In this document: positions 1 through 8,619 of the stretch, piece after piece
Numbering within the stretch: position 1 is the first letter of the stretch
Layout: each line of letters opens with the position of its first letter
DNA from: Spirochaetia bacterium UBA5763
GTDB lineage: Bacteria > Spirochaetota > UBA4802 > UBA5550
Direction: 5' to 3'
Assembly: GCA_002418835.1 (NCBI GenBank)
Contig: DIEX01000034.1
Location: 282,182 to 346,181 of the forward strand
Length of the DNA stretch: 64,000 nucleotides
Made by a program: the position numbers and the translations under genes
The notes under the pieces: model-generated
The model's database searches: none
Seen by the model: the letters and a program-made list of their open reading frames with translations, nothing else
What the model was told of the DNA's origin: nothing

Positions 1-1
1 G

Positions 2-370
2 TGCCCGGATGGTTCAGCAAATATACACCTCCTCCTTGCGGGCCTTTGTGTAGGAGCCAGGCATGGACTTGAAATGAAGAATGCCCTTGAAGTGGCTGAG
101 AAACTGTATGTTGATGTGAACATCTTCCATGAGGAGAATAAGGCGAGGCTGGCCCAGCTTAAAGGCCTACCGCTTTCATGTTATGAATCAGCCGAATGCC
201 TCCTTCAGCTCAGGAGCCACTTTGAGAAGGATGATATATTCTCTCCGAGGGTAATTGACGGCGTTGCAGCAATGCTTATGGCTTATAAGGATAAAGGCTT
301 AAGCGAAAAGCTTTACGGCAAGAACGATAAGATCGGGGAGCTTGTAGAGCAGTATATTCATCACATGTAG
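2..370 (+). CDS. glnA: Glutamine synthetase, C-terminal fragment
   Basis: The reading frame is open from base 2, so the gene begins before the window. The first visible residues, CPDGSANIHLLLAGL, match the conserved C-terminal part of the glutamine synthetase catalytic domain (the PDxSANPYLA-like segment), and the following helical region (GLEMKNALEVAEKLYVDVNI) fits the family C-terminus. The enzyme makes glutamine from glutamate and ammonia with ATP in the cytoplasm. An in-frame ATG at 74 is internal and should not be taken as a start. The type of glutamine synthetase cannot be settled from 122 residues. The gene ends 107 bp from the convergent icd gene, with a bidirectional hairpin between them. 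Confidence 0.85.
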   Translation, partial: CPDGSANIHLLLAGLCVGARHGLEMKNALEVAEKLYVDVNIFHEENKARLAQLKGLPLSCYESAECLLQLRSHFEKDDIFSPRVIDGVAAMLMAYKDKGLSEKLYGKNDKIGELVEQYIHHM

Positions 371-381
371 TATCTTTCATT

Positions 382-434
382 ATAAATTAAAAAGCTCCGG
401 CAACATGACCTGTTCCCGGAGCTTTTTAATTTAT
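382..434. terminator. Bidirectional intrinsic terminator between glnA and icd
   Basis: A near-perfect inverted repeat (AAAAAGCTCCGG and CCGGAGCTTTTT) surrounds a 15-base loop, with AT runs outside both arms, so it carries a U-tract when read from either strand. It sits between two convergent genes and probably serves both. It is the only convergent pair in the window that has an obvious shared terminator. Confidence 0.85.
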
Positions 435-477
435 AATTAATCCTGTGATAGCTGATAATGAAGAATTAATTATGTTT

Positions 478-1683
478 TTATATATTATTGATAACAGCTT
501 TCCCGAAATCCGAGCAGCTTAAAGGTTTAACACCTGTCATCTGCGCTGCGAGATCTCCCGTGACTCTACCTTCACTTATTGTCTTTTCAAAAGCGCGCAG
601 CACCAGTTCCGCTGCCTCATCCCATCCGAGGAAACGCAGCAGCATTTCTCCGGAGAGTATCAGCGAGCCGGGATTCCCCATATCTTTGCCCGCAATGTCG
701 GGAGCTGTGCCATGAGTTGCTTCAAATATTGCGTAGTCATCTCCGATATTCGCACCTGGTGCAATCCCCAGACCGCCCACAAGCGCTGCAAGTGCATCGG
801 ATATATAGTCGCCATTAAGGTTCGGTGCAATTATCACATCATGAATTGCAGGTTTAATAATAATCTCCTGAAACATATTGTCCGCAATCCTGTCACGCAC
901 AATAACTTTACCTGATGCATCGGCACCGTCATTAACCTCTTTCTCAGTTACAATGTGCTCCCTGTATTCACCAAGCGCGACTTCGTATGCCCAGTCACGG
1001 AAAGCTCCTTCGGTGAACTTCATGATATTTCCTTTGTGCATTATTGTGACAGACTTTCGCCTGTGCTCAATAGCGTATTCAAGGGCTTTACGCACAAGAT
1101 TTTTAGTGTTGCCTTCACTTATCGGTTTAACGCCGATACCTGAATCTGCCGGCAGTGTAATGTTCATCTTATCTTTCAGGAAAGATAGTATCCTGACGGA
1201 ATCTTCTGTGCCTGCTTTCCATTCTATTCCTGAGTAAAGGTCCTCCATGTTCTCCCTGAATATAATCATATCTACTTCATCAGGTTTTTTAACAGGGCTC
1301 GGTACGCCGCTGAAATATTTAACAGGGCGGATACATGCGTAGAGTTTAAATTTCTGGCGAAGGGCAACATTAATGCTTCTTATCCCTCCACCTACAGGTG
1401 TCATAAGCGGCCCTTTAATTGCTACTCTGTATTTTTCAATCATTGATATGGTTTCAGCAGGGAGGTAGTTACCGATCTTTTCAAACGCTTTACCCCCTGC
1501 GAGGGTCTCTTTCCATTCTATCTCCCGACTGCCGTTATACGCTATGCGAACAGCAGCTTCAAGCACCGGCTGAGTTGCCTGCCAGAGTTCAGGGCCGATT
1601 CCGTCACCTTCTATGTACAGTATTACAGGCTTGTCCGGGACAGTGAGTTTTTTATCTGAATATGATATTATTCCGTTTTCCAT
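478..1683 (-). CDS. icd: Isocitrate dehydrogenase (NADP type)
   Basis: This is a full-length (401 residue) decarboxylating isocitrate dehydrogenase of the TCA cycle. Visible motifs are the N-terminal EGDGIGPE, the substrate loop GGGIRSINVALRQ whose Ser103 matches the phosphorylatable Ser113 of the E. coli enzyme, MHKGNIMKFTEGA with the catalytic lysine, and NGDYISDALAALVGG followed by FEATHGTAPDIAGK. The ATG at 1683 is preceded by AGGAAA at good spacing. A TTG 33 bases further upstream would add eleven residues and is less likely. NADP preference is inferred from similarity to the E. coli group. The gene stands alone, divergent from the GGDEF-EAL gene. Confidence 0.93.
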   Translation of the reverse strand: MENGIISYSDKKLTVPDKPVILYIEGDGIGPELWQATQPVLEAAVRIAYNGSREIEWKETLAGGKAFEKIGNYLPAETISMIEKYRVAIKGPLMTPVGGGIRSINVALRQKFKLYACIRPVKYFSGVPSPVKKPDEVDMIIFRENMEDLYSGIEWKAGTEDSVRILSFLKDKMNITLPADSGIGVKPISEGNTKNLVRKALEYAIEHRRKSVTIMHKGNIMKFTEGAFRDWAYEVALGEYREHIVTEKEVNDGADASGKVIVRDRIADNMFQEIIIKPAIHDVIIAPNLNGDYISDALAALVGGLGIAPGANIGDDYAIFEATHGTAPDIAGKDMGNPGSLILSGEMLLRFLGWDEAAELVLRAFEKTISEGRVTGDLAAQMTGVKPLSCSDFGKAVINNI

Positions 1684-1823
1684 GATTAGTTTCCTGAGTT
1701 TTATGTTGATGAACAATTTAAAAGAAGAGGATATTTGTCAATAGAATTAGGATTTATGATCTGTGTATATGTCACGGGATATTTTTTCTTGACAGAAGGG
1801 ATTTTTAACTGATTGTTTTTCTA

Positions 1824-3863
1824 ATGAATAGCTGGAATAGCATCCCTTTGGTCTATATATGTTTCTCCATATTCCTTTCGGGGTTTACATTCTACTCATT
1901 AGTAAAATTTATATATATCTATTTTGTTACCGGCAGGAAAGTTGTTATCAATCATATTCTTGTGGGCACATCATCTGTGATTTACGTAGCGGGGGATTCG
2001 GCAGCTGTTCTTTATTACTTCTTTACCAATGATCATGAGAATGCAAGGATTTTTATACTCATAAGGGAGCTCTCTGTTTTACTCTTTATGATTTCAATGC
2101 CCTATACTGCAAAGCAGCTACTTGTATTACAGAACGGATTACTGAAATTTAATAAAGTTCTTTTCGGAACAGCCATTGTTGCATCAGTTGTGATTTTATC
2201 ACTTTCGATATACAGACCTGAATTACTGATCGGGGCCGCTGGCGAAAATATTACCAGTCGCATGGCAGGTGTTATACAGGATATTACGCCGCTTCTGATT
2301 ATTAAAAATACAATGCTGGCACTTTTTATTATTTATGTTATTGCCGCAATTTTTTATTCAAAAATATACAACAGGATTCTCTACCCTGTCACAAAAATTT
2401 ATGTTTCGCTCATTATCATGGCCTACTTCATATTAAGCGGTTTGTTTTATATTCTTTTTTTCAGCAGCAGTTCAGGTTATGTAAAATTTTATTTCCCTTA
2501 TATGAGTACAGGTATTGCAATATTTTTACTGCTTAATACATTCAGTCTCGTTGATGTACTGGTTGATAATTCGAAGAAACTTATCAAAATTGAAAAAGAC
2601 CTGAATCATATTCTCTACGAAGATAAAGATACCGGACTTCAGAACAGAAACAGTTTTATAAATGATCTTCAGATGGAGCTACTCAGCGAAAACGTTCTTT
2701 CGCTGATATTTATTGATATTGATGATTTTCAGAATCTAAATGAATCATTCGGCGAAAATTCTGGTGATGAGATACTGAAGCTGTTTAAAGGCAGACTCCT
2801 CGAATTCTTTTCATCTGAAGGCAGGCTCTACAGGATAGGCGGGGATGATTTTGTCCTGATGCTAAAAAATGCCAGGTCTGATGATGAAGTTAAAAATATC
2901 GCAGGCAGAATAATCTCATCGATGCGGAATCCTTTCAGTATATCAGGAGTTTCACATGTATTGACAGTGAGTATCGGTATCATACGGATACCGCGTGACG
3001 GGCACAGTGTAAACTCTGTTCTGACTAATGCATACAGTGCGATACGAAGCGCTAAACAGACAAAAAACACATACAGGGTTTTCTCTGAAGAGATGGCGGA
3101 ACTCTCCTCGCGGAGGATCGGAATTGTCAGCCTGCTGAGGGCGAGTATAAGCAATGACCAGTTTGAGCTGTTTTATCAGCCTGTTGTTGATGCGGAGGGG
3201 AATCTTGTGTATGCGGAATCACTTCTGCGGTGTACAAATACAGATCCCGCAATCGGCGGGCCGGGGCAGTTTATACCCATAATGGAGAAAGCCGGGCTTA
3301 TTAAAGACATAGATGACATGGTTATACGCAAGGCTTTTCATGATATGGAGATGCGTATAAAGAAAAGGTTCAGTATCAGTATCAATCTCTCATCAAATCA
3401 GCTTGTAAATCCCGCTTACAGCGATTTTCTCTATTCGTTTTCTGTACAGCATGGTATTGATCCGGCACTGATAACCCTTGAGGTCATTGAGAATACACTT
3501 ATTGAAAACTTTGAATCCGGACGGCGGAGTATTCTGAACCTTAAAGAAAAGGGATTTAAAATAGCGATAGATGATTTCGGTAAAGGTTACTCATCTCTGT
3601 CATACCTGTCACAGCTCCCGGTTGATATTGTGAAGATTGATATGGCTTTTGTTCAGTCAATTCCGGGTGATCCTAAAAATGAGGCTGTTGCTGCTCACAT
3701 CATGAATCTTGCTCACTCGCTTGATCTTAAAGTTGTAGCTGAGGGTTTTGAAAAAAGGGAACAGGTTGAGTTTTTCAGAAATATCGGATGCGATAATTTT
3801 CAGGGTTATTATTTTTCCCGGCCGCTGCCGCTTAATGAACTTCTTAAAAAGTATTTTACTTGA
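1824..3863 (+). CDS. Membrane-bound GGDEF-EAL protein
   Basis: Residues 1-245 hold about eight hydrophobic segments with no extracytoplasmic domain, resembling 7TM-type sensory modules. A GGDEF domain follows (about 265-415) with GGDDF at 339-343, an accepted variant, and no RxxD inhibitory site in front of it. The C-terminal EAL domain (about 430-679) has ESL at 465-467 in place of EAL, but keeps the metal and catalytic residues: Asn in INLSSNQL, Glu in LEVIENTLIE, the DD pair in IDDFGKGYSS, Lys in VKID, Glu in VAEGFE and Gln in FQGYYF. It probably turns over cyclic di-GMP at the membrane; which activity dominates cannot be told. The start ATG has no clear Shine-Dalgarno sequence. Confidence 0.85.
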   Translation: MNSWNSIPLVYICFSIFLSGFTFYSLVKFIYIYFVTGRKVVINHILVGTSSVIYVAGDSAAVLYYFFTNDHENARIFILIRELSVLLFMISMPYTAKQLLVLQNGLLKFNKVLFGTAIVASVVILSLSIYRPELLIGAAGENITSRMAGVIQDITPLLIIKNTMLALFIIYVIAAIFYSKIYNRILYPVTKIYVSLIIMAYFILSGLFYILFFSSSSGYVKFYFPYMSTGIAIFLLLNTFSLVDVLVDNSKKLIKIEKDLNHILYEDKDTGLQNRNSFINDLQMELLSENVLSLIFIDIDDFQNLNESFGENSGDEILKLFKGRLLEFFSSEGRLYRIGGDDFVLMLKNARSDDEVKNIAGRIISSMRNPFSISGVSHVLTVSIGIIRIPRDGHSVNSVLTNAYSAIRSAKQTKNTYRVFSEEMAELSSRRIGIVSLLRASISNDQFELFYQPVVDAEGNLVYAESLLRCTNTDPAIGGPGQFIPIMEKAGLIKDIDDMVIRKAFHDMEMRIKKRFSISINLSSNQLVNPAYSDFLYSFSVQHGIDPALITLEVIENTLIENFESGRRSILNLKEKGFKIAIDDFGKGYSSLSYLSQLPVDIVKIDMAFVQSIPGDPKNEAVAAHIMNLAHSLDLKVVAEGFEKREQVEFFRNIGCDNFQGYYFSRPLPLNELLKKYFT

Positions 3864-3874
3864 GCTGGTTATGC

Positions 3875-4870
3875 TCACTGTGAAATACAAATTCCGGTAG
3901 GCATGCTGTCAAGGGACAGGAATAGTTCAATATTCGAATTTGCAGTGTCCATATCTGCCCTGTATATCCTGTAACCGGTTTCTGATGTCCAGTAAATTTT
4001 GCGGCCAGTAGTATCAAGGGCAATTTTCTGAATGTCTGTAATACCTTCATCAATCCATGGAGGTTGATATGAAATTGAAGGGATAGCTGAACGGGTTATA
4101 CTTTTACCATCATTAGTATTTGTAACATAATAAATAAATCCACCAGGACCATCAACAGCGATACCTTTAAGAGGAATAGAGTTGCTGCCAGGACCGGTGA
4201 CTGAGTATTGTTGAGAATCTGAATCATCGTCGTTAATGTCGCCGTTATAGGCAGACCCCGCGTTTCCGTTACCGGCAGTAATGTAGATATCATAATATGA
4301 AGCATCAGTAAAATAAATTCGAGAATTATATGTGTCGATCGTTATTGAATAAACATAATCGTGAGCAAAATCATTCATCCATTTAATTCGTGCAAGTGAA
4401 TCAAGGGACATGTTAGATCTCCATATATCATTATGACCTGATACACTATCGAATTCATTCCAGTAAATTAATCCGGCAGTATTATCAATTGCAATTGAAG
4501 ATGGACCGAAATTCACAGTTGAGGTATAAACAACAACTGTATTGTCATCATTAAATCCTGCTCTGCATATACGATATGAACTGCCAGTATACTCTGCCCA
4601 GAAAATACGTGAATTATTTGAATCAACAGCTATATCAAGGGGGATATTAGATGATACTCTTACGATCTCCTCCCCTATGCCGTCAAAGTTTATTCTGTGT
4701 ATGGTTCCATCGGCTTCTGACCAGTAGATTCCACTAAACTCATTCCATGAGAATGTGTAATTCCTGGTTGAGGTTTTACTATCCAGTAATGTTTCAAATT
4801 CAGAACCGCATCCTGTAAATACAATCGTGATGAATAAAGCCATCATAATTATTTTCTGATTAAAAAGCAT
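3875..4870 (-). CDS. Lipoprotein with six YWTD-type propeller repeats
   Basis: An N-terminal hydrophobic stretch ends in the lipobox VFTGC, so the protein should be exported and lipidated. The rest has six repeats of the YWTD class spaced 40-60 residues apart: GIYWSEADG, RIFWAEYTG, LIYWNEFDS, RIYFTDASY, FIYYVTNTN and KIYWTSETG. Six such repeats close one six-bladed beta-propeller, as in LDL-receptor type domains, so a ligand- or surface-binding role is likely; the ligand is unknown. The ATG at 4870 overlaps the end of the preceding gene, suggesting translational coupling; a TTG four codons upstream is possible. It is the last gene of the leftward GGDEF operon and ends 11 bp from the GGDEF-EAL stop. 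Confidence 0.75.
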   Translation of the reverse strand: MLFNQKIIMMALFITIVFTGCGSEFETLLDSKTSTRNYTFSWNEFSGIYWSEADGTIHRINFDGIGEEIVRVSSNIPLDIAVDSNNSRIFWAEYTGSSYRICRAGFNDDNTVVVYTSTVNFGPSSIAIDNTAGLIYWNEFDSVSGHNDIWRSNMSLDSLARIKWMNDFAHDYVYSITIDTYNSRIYFTDASYYDIYITAGNGNAGSAYNGDINDDDSDSQQYSVTGPGSNSIPLKGIAVDGPGGFIYYVTNTNDGKSITRSAIPSISYQPPWIDEGITDIQKIALDTTGRKIYWTSETGYRIYRADMDTANSNIELFLSLDSMPTGICISQ

Positions 4871-5702
4871 AACCTGCACCAATGGCTAAACCGGCACCTT
4901 TCATCGGGGCACTCCCGTCATGAATATAGTTCAGCCGCAGTTGAGTTGATATTACGGCAGAATCAAATCTGAAAACGGGGCCGGCATGAACTGCGAGGTT
5001 CCATTTAACAGCAGAAGTCTCCTTAGCGGTTTCATCGTTTTTTACAGAATACCATCCTGCCCCCATAAGAGCGGAAATATTAAAATTAATTTTATAATCG
5101 TATATTGTGGCTTGTAACTGCCATAGCGGACCTGCTGATGTATTCAAGCCCATGACACTTCTATCGCCTTTTGCTGAATAGTAAACCCCCATTTCACTAT
5201 CTATTCCGTAGATATAGTACTTCTTTAAAAATGCAACAGGAAACTCCCCTGATATGGCTGCACCTGCACTGTATGGAAGAACAGAATTAAGATTCCCGAA
5301 ATTTTTATCGCAGAAAAAATCAAATATAAGAATAAAAGAATCGGTATCCCGGATTGTTGCAGGCTTGTTTTTCTTCTCCTTCAGTTGAAGGTTATCCAGC
5401 TTTTTCTCTCCGGCTAAGTAGTTCTTTTTTATCTCTGCCTCGTTGATCTGTTTTCCCATATCCCTGAATACTTCGATATCCTCCTCGAATGTTTCAGTTC
5501 TGTAGATCTTTTTGATTACTTTATACTTTATTGTAAATGTGCCGTGGTAGTTGGCAAATATGATATGTGCGGGTTTTTTATCTTCCAGGATCTTACCATT
5601 GAGTATCATGTCGTCTTTTGTTATAACAATATCAGCATAAAGTTTCGGGGGTAAAATAGAGACAGTTACAAGTATAACCGTCAGTGCTCTGGATAAGCGC
5701 AT
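4860..5702 (-). CDS. Exported protein with predicted outer-membrane barrel part
   Basis: A signal peptide (about residues 1-24, cut after LYA) leads into a short domain (25-75) containing TKDDMILNGKILEDKK, which resembles the TPR neighbour's C-terminal GNTFKGKLIEKNIDYI segment. A charged linker (85-115) follows. Residues 125-280 alternate hydrophobic and polar residues and end in an aromatic residue (GAGYAF), as beta-barrel outer-membrane proteins do. No named family was recognised. The ATG has AGGATTGAC just upstream and lies one base after the TPR gene stop. It probably belongs to an envelope assembly with its operon partners. Confidence 0.6.
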   Translation of the reverse strand: MRLSRALTVILVTVSILPPKLYADIVITKDDMILNGKILEDKKPAHIIFANYHGTFTIKYKVIKKIYRTETFEEDIEVFRDMGKQINEAEIKKNYLAGEKKLDNLQLKEKKNKPATIRDTDSFILIFDFFCDKNFGNLNSVLPYSAGAAISGEFPVAFLKKYYIYGIDSEMGVYYSAKGDRSVMGLNTSAGPLWQLQATIYDYKINFNISALMGAGWYSVKNDETAKETSAVKWNLAVHAGPVFRFDSAVISTQLRLNYIHDGSAPMKGAGLAIGAGYAF

Positions 5703-5703
5703 G

Positions 5704-7029
5704 TCAATCCTGTTCAGTAATCTTTGTAATTTTGTCCCTTTTTACATCTATTCTCCCGATGCTGGTTTCTAAAGAGATATAGTCAATATTTTTTTCTATA
5801 AGTTTTCCCTTGAATGTGTTTCCGTCGCTTGTAATAATTATAAGAAAGGTTTCTTTTATTGTAGCATTGACGCTGGTAAGTTTTTCAACTTTTTCTTTGA
5901 GGCTATCCGGTACATTTACTTTAATAGCGTCAGCTCCGGTTATACCTTCTGAAGAGAAGCCCTTACCTGTCTTAATTATTTCAGTAAGCACCGGGTCGTT
6001 TAATCTCTTATTAATATTTTCTGAAAGTTCAACTATCTTGTTGTCACCTCCTGCGGATTTTCCAATCATGTAAAGCTTCCTGTTGGAATATTTTGCGTAA
6101 GGTGAATCAGGTGAAGTTGTTACTACCTTCAGGTAGTTCTCCACTGCTTTTTCAGGCTCACCCAGGCCGCTGTAACATCTTGCCTTGAAATATTGTATGG
6201 ATGGCAGGTCTGTGGGAGCCGCTTTACTTTCTATATCATTAATTATTCTCAGGGCCTGCTCATAAGCAAGAACGTTCACCAGTTTGCGGCTTTTTAAAAC
6301 CGGGTCCGATTCGGCGATAAGTATTTTCTCCTTCGCAAGAGTAAAACCTTCAAGATATCTTATCAGAATTGACGCGGTTATTGCGCTGCTCTCCTGGCTG
6401 TAATCCCGTATAATTTTATTGTAATTCTTCATCGCCCTGTCATGATTTCCCGCAAGGGCGTAGCAGTAACCCTGCCTTAACAGTATGCTGGATATGTAAC
6501 GTGAATTAAAAGTATGATTTTCAATAGCTTTATCATATAGAGCTATTGCGCGTTTGAACATAAAATTCCGTTCAAAGTAGTAAGCTTCATCGAGCTCTTT
6601 GAACTGTCTGTCATTGCTGCTTTTAAAACTTACAGGGGGTTTGCCGAGAATTCTCCGGTTAAAATTTATTATATAGAGTGCGGGGAGTGTAACTATACTG
6701 TTAACATTACCGTATTCCGCCTGATCTGTCCTGATTTGGAGAGAGAGTGTTCTCAGGTTGTTTTCAGTTATATCAGCGTCATCCTGTGACATTCTCTCCT
6801 CATATATTTTTTTATGTATTTCATATGTTGCAACCAGGGCAATGTGATCAATCCCCCCTTCATTTTTATCAGTCTCCTGAAGATAGGTTTTTAATTCATT
6901 CAGGCGTATAGATATTACAATATTATTTACGAAAATAAGATACCCGGCAATAAGCAGCGGTATAATCACTATTCCGATCTTAAATGATTTATCTTTAAAG
7001 GATGAGATAGATTTATGATTTGAATTCAA
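5704..7029 (-). CDS. Membrane-anchored TPR protein
   Basis: One transmembrane helix lies near residues 18-36, followed by about 300 residues of helical repeats of TPR type (for example RQGYCYALAGNHDRAMKNYNK and QYFKARCYSGLGEPEKAVEN segments), so most of the protein should be periplasmic. The last 50 residues form a small beta-rich domain (GNTFKGKLIEKN...IGRIDVKRDKITKI) resembling part of the next gene's product. The only plausible start is TTG at 7029, preceded by GGAGGAAAG, overlapping the GGDEF gene by 17 bp. It is the second gene of the operon and probably a scaffold protein. Confidence 0.65.
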   Translation of the reverse strand: MNSNHKSISSFKDKSFKIGIVIIPLLIAGYLIFVNNIVISIRLNELKTYLQETDKNEGGIDHIALVATYEIHKKIYEERMSQDDADITENNLRTLSLQIRTDQAEYGNVNSIVTLPALYIINFNRRILGKPPVSFKSSNDRQFKELDEAYYFERNFMFKRAIALYDKAIENHTFNSRYISSILLRQGYCYALAGNHDRAMKNYNKIIRDYSQESSAITASILIRYLEGFTLAKEKILIAESDPVLKSRKLVNVLAYEQALRIINDIESKAAPTDLPSIQYFKARCYSGLGEPEKAVENYLKVVTTSPDSPYAKYSNRKLYMIGKSAGGDNKIVELSENINKRLNDPVLTEIIKTGKGFSSEGITGADAIKVNVPDSLKEKVEKLTSVNATIKETFLIIITSDGNTFKGKLIEKNIDYISLETSIGRIDVKRDKITKITEQD

Positions 7030-8350
7030 CTCTGTTCTTTCCTCCGGCTTTGGCCTTTAAAAGTGCCGACGAAGCAGATTTGAAAATATTATCCGGATTC
7101 TGCTGCTGAAGTTCCTGTTCAGCCGGGTTGAATGTTGTTACTCCAATGCTCACTGATACTGAAAAATTTCCATCAGGTGTTATAATACTGTTACCAGCCA
7201 CTGAACTTCGTATTGTTTCTGCAATATCCGCTATATCTGTCCCCGTGTGCCCGGCAGAAAGTAGAGCGAATTCATCATCGGCTATGCGCGCCAGTATATC
7301 ACTTTCATGGCTGCTGTTAGATATTTTTTTTGCTGTCTCAAGCAGTATTATATCCCCTGTCTGTTTGCCGTAAAGGGCATTGATTTTGCTGAAGTCATCA
7401 ATATTAATTATCATAAGAGAAAAACCGCCAGGGTGTGACTTTGCAGTTCTGAGTTCTTCACTGACCCTTTCGTTAAGATAATTACTGTTCAGCAGGCCTG
7501 TCAGATCATCCCGTGTTGAGCTTTTATCTTTTTTACGATTAATGTTTTTCGCAGATTCAACTTCTGTAGAAAGAGATATAATGTTATTGCGGGCAGATTC
7601 AGCCATGTTGTTGAATGCTGATGCAATGGAATCCAGTTCAAAGCTTTTACCTGAAAGTACAACACGGGCAGTCATGTCACCCCCGGAAAAGTTTTCAGCA
7701 GCAGTAACCAGGCTTTTAAGAGGGAGAATGAAGGACATGTAAAGAAATCCTGCGAAAATTATATGGAAGAAAACTACCACCAGTATGACATAAGATACCT
7801 GCTTGTAAAGATCTGCAAGTGACCTGTTCAGCGCACTGATATCATTTTTAATCAGCAGAATTGAATTACCCGGGTAAAAGTCATTAAGAGGTATATAAAA
7901 GTTAATATGTTTTTCATCTTTGTCTATTCTCAGGTAATAGTCTTTTCCCGAAAATGCTGATGATGTCATAGCGCGGAGAGAATCCTCTTTGAAAGATTCC
8001 GGAAGTTCTTCATTCTGTGATGATTTATGCAGTATCGCGTCTTTTTCAGAGATAATAAGATATTCCCTGAAATGAAGATCAATAATTTTTACAAGCTGCT
8101 GTAATGCCTCGTTTTCAGACCCTGTCTGAAACAGGCTCCCTTTTTTCATTTCAACGGTGAATTTTTTCATTGCTCCAATCAGTTCAGATATCTGTTTTTC
8201 TGATTCGAGCATTGTATTTTTGCCGATAGTATCAACCTGATTTTCAAATATTATGGATATAACGAATGACAGATTTATAAGCGATAGGAGTATGTAGAAT
8301 GCAATTATTTTAAAACCGATTGATTTATATACTCTGTCTTTTAAACTCAT
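7013..8350 (-). CDS. HAMP-GGDEF protein with degenerate signature
   Basis: The order of parts is a transmembrane helix near 12-35, a periplasmic sensor region of about 150 residues, a second transmembrane helix near 185-207, a HAMP domain (about 208-260), then a GGDEF domain (about 280-445). The metal and nucleotide residues upstream look normal (INIDDFSKINALYGKQTGD), but the signature loop reads ADDEF (357-361) instead of GGDEF and the I-site is HESD. Activity as a diguanylate cyclase is therefore doubtful. A TTG start 63 bases upstream is open but has a poorer context. It heads a four-gene leftward operon. Confidence 0.78.
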   Translation of the reverse strand: MSLKDRVYKSIGFKIIAFYILLSLINLSFVISIIFENQVDTIGKNTMLESEKQISELIGAMKKFTVEMKKGSLFQTGSENEALQQLVKIIDLHFREYLIISEKDAILHKSSQNEELPESFKEDSLRAMTSSAFSGKDYYLRIDKDEKHINFYIPLNDFYPGNSILLIKNDISALNRSLADLYKQVSYVILVVVFFHIIFAGFLYMSFILPLKSLVTAAENFSGGDMTARVVLSGKSFELDSIASAFNNMAESARNNIISLSTEVESAKNINRKKDKSSTRDDLTGLLNSNYLNERVSEELRTAKSHPGGFSLMIINIDDFSKINALYGKQTGDIILLETAKKISNSSHESDILARIADDEFALLSAGHTGTDIADIAETIRSSVAGNSIITPDGNFSVSVSIGVTTFNPAEQELQQQNPDNIFKSASSALLKAKAGGKNRVEFKS

Positions 8351-8496
8351 AGTTTTAACAGTTCCCGTTTTCTCCGGTTTGCAAATCCGGTAAAAGTTTT
8401 TAATGCTCTTCAATACAGCTTTTTTGAATTTAAAGAAAGTTTCCGGTTTTCATAAATGTATTATTGCTTAATCGCAGTTATTTATAGTATAAAGAA

Positions 8497-8525
8497 TTTA
8501 TATGTTAAATGTGAATACCGGTCAA
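8497..8525 (-). promoter_or_regulatory. Sigma70-type promoter for the leftward GGDEF operon
   Basis: On the minus strand TTGACC and TATAAA are separated by exactly 17 bases. The -10 box lies about 147 bases before the ATG at 8350, leaving an AT-rich leader in which no riboswitch fold was recognised. This is a consensus match only. Confidence 0.55.
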
Positions 8526-8619
8526 CTGTTTTATTGGCCATGTATAATGTGCCCTGTCTCTTTATTATGACTCTGACAGTTCCGCATAACATCCTGATAT
8601 AAAGATACAGCTTTTCCCG

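Noticed and set aside
1715..1741. Promoter for icd
   Set aside because: TTGACA and TAAATT on the minus strand are only 15 bases apart, and the match is too weak to list.
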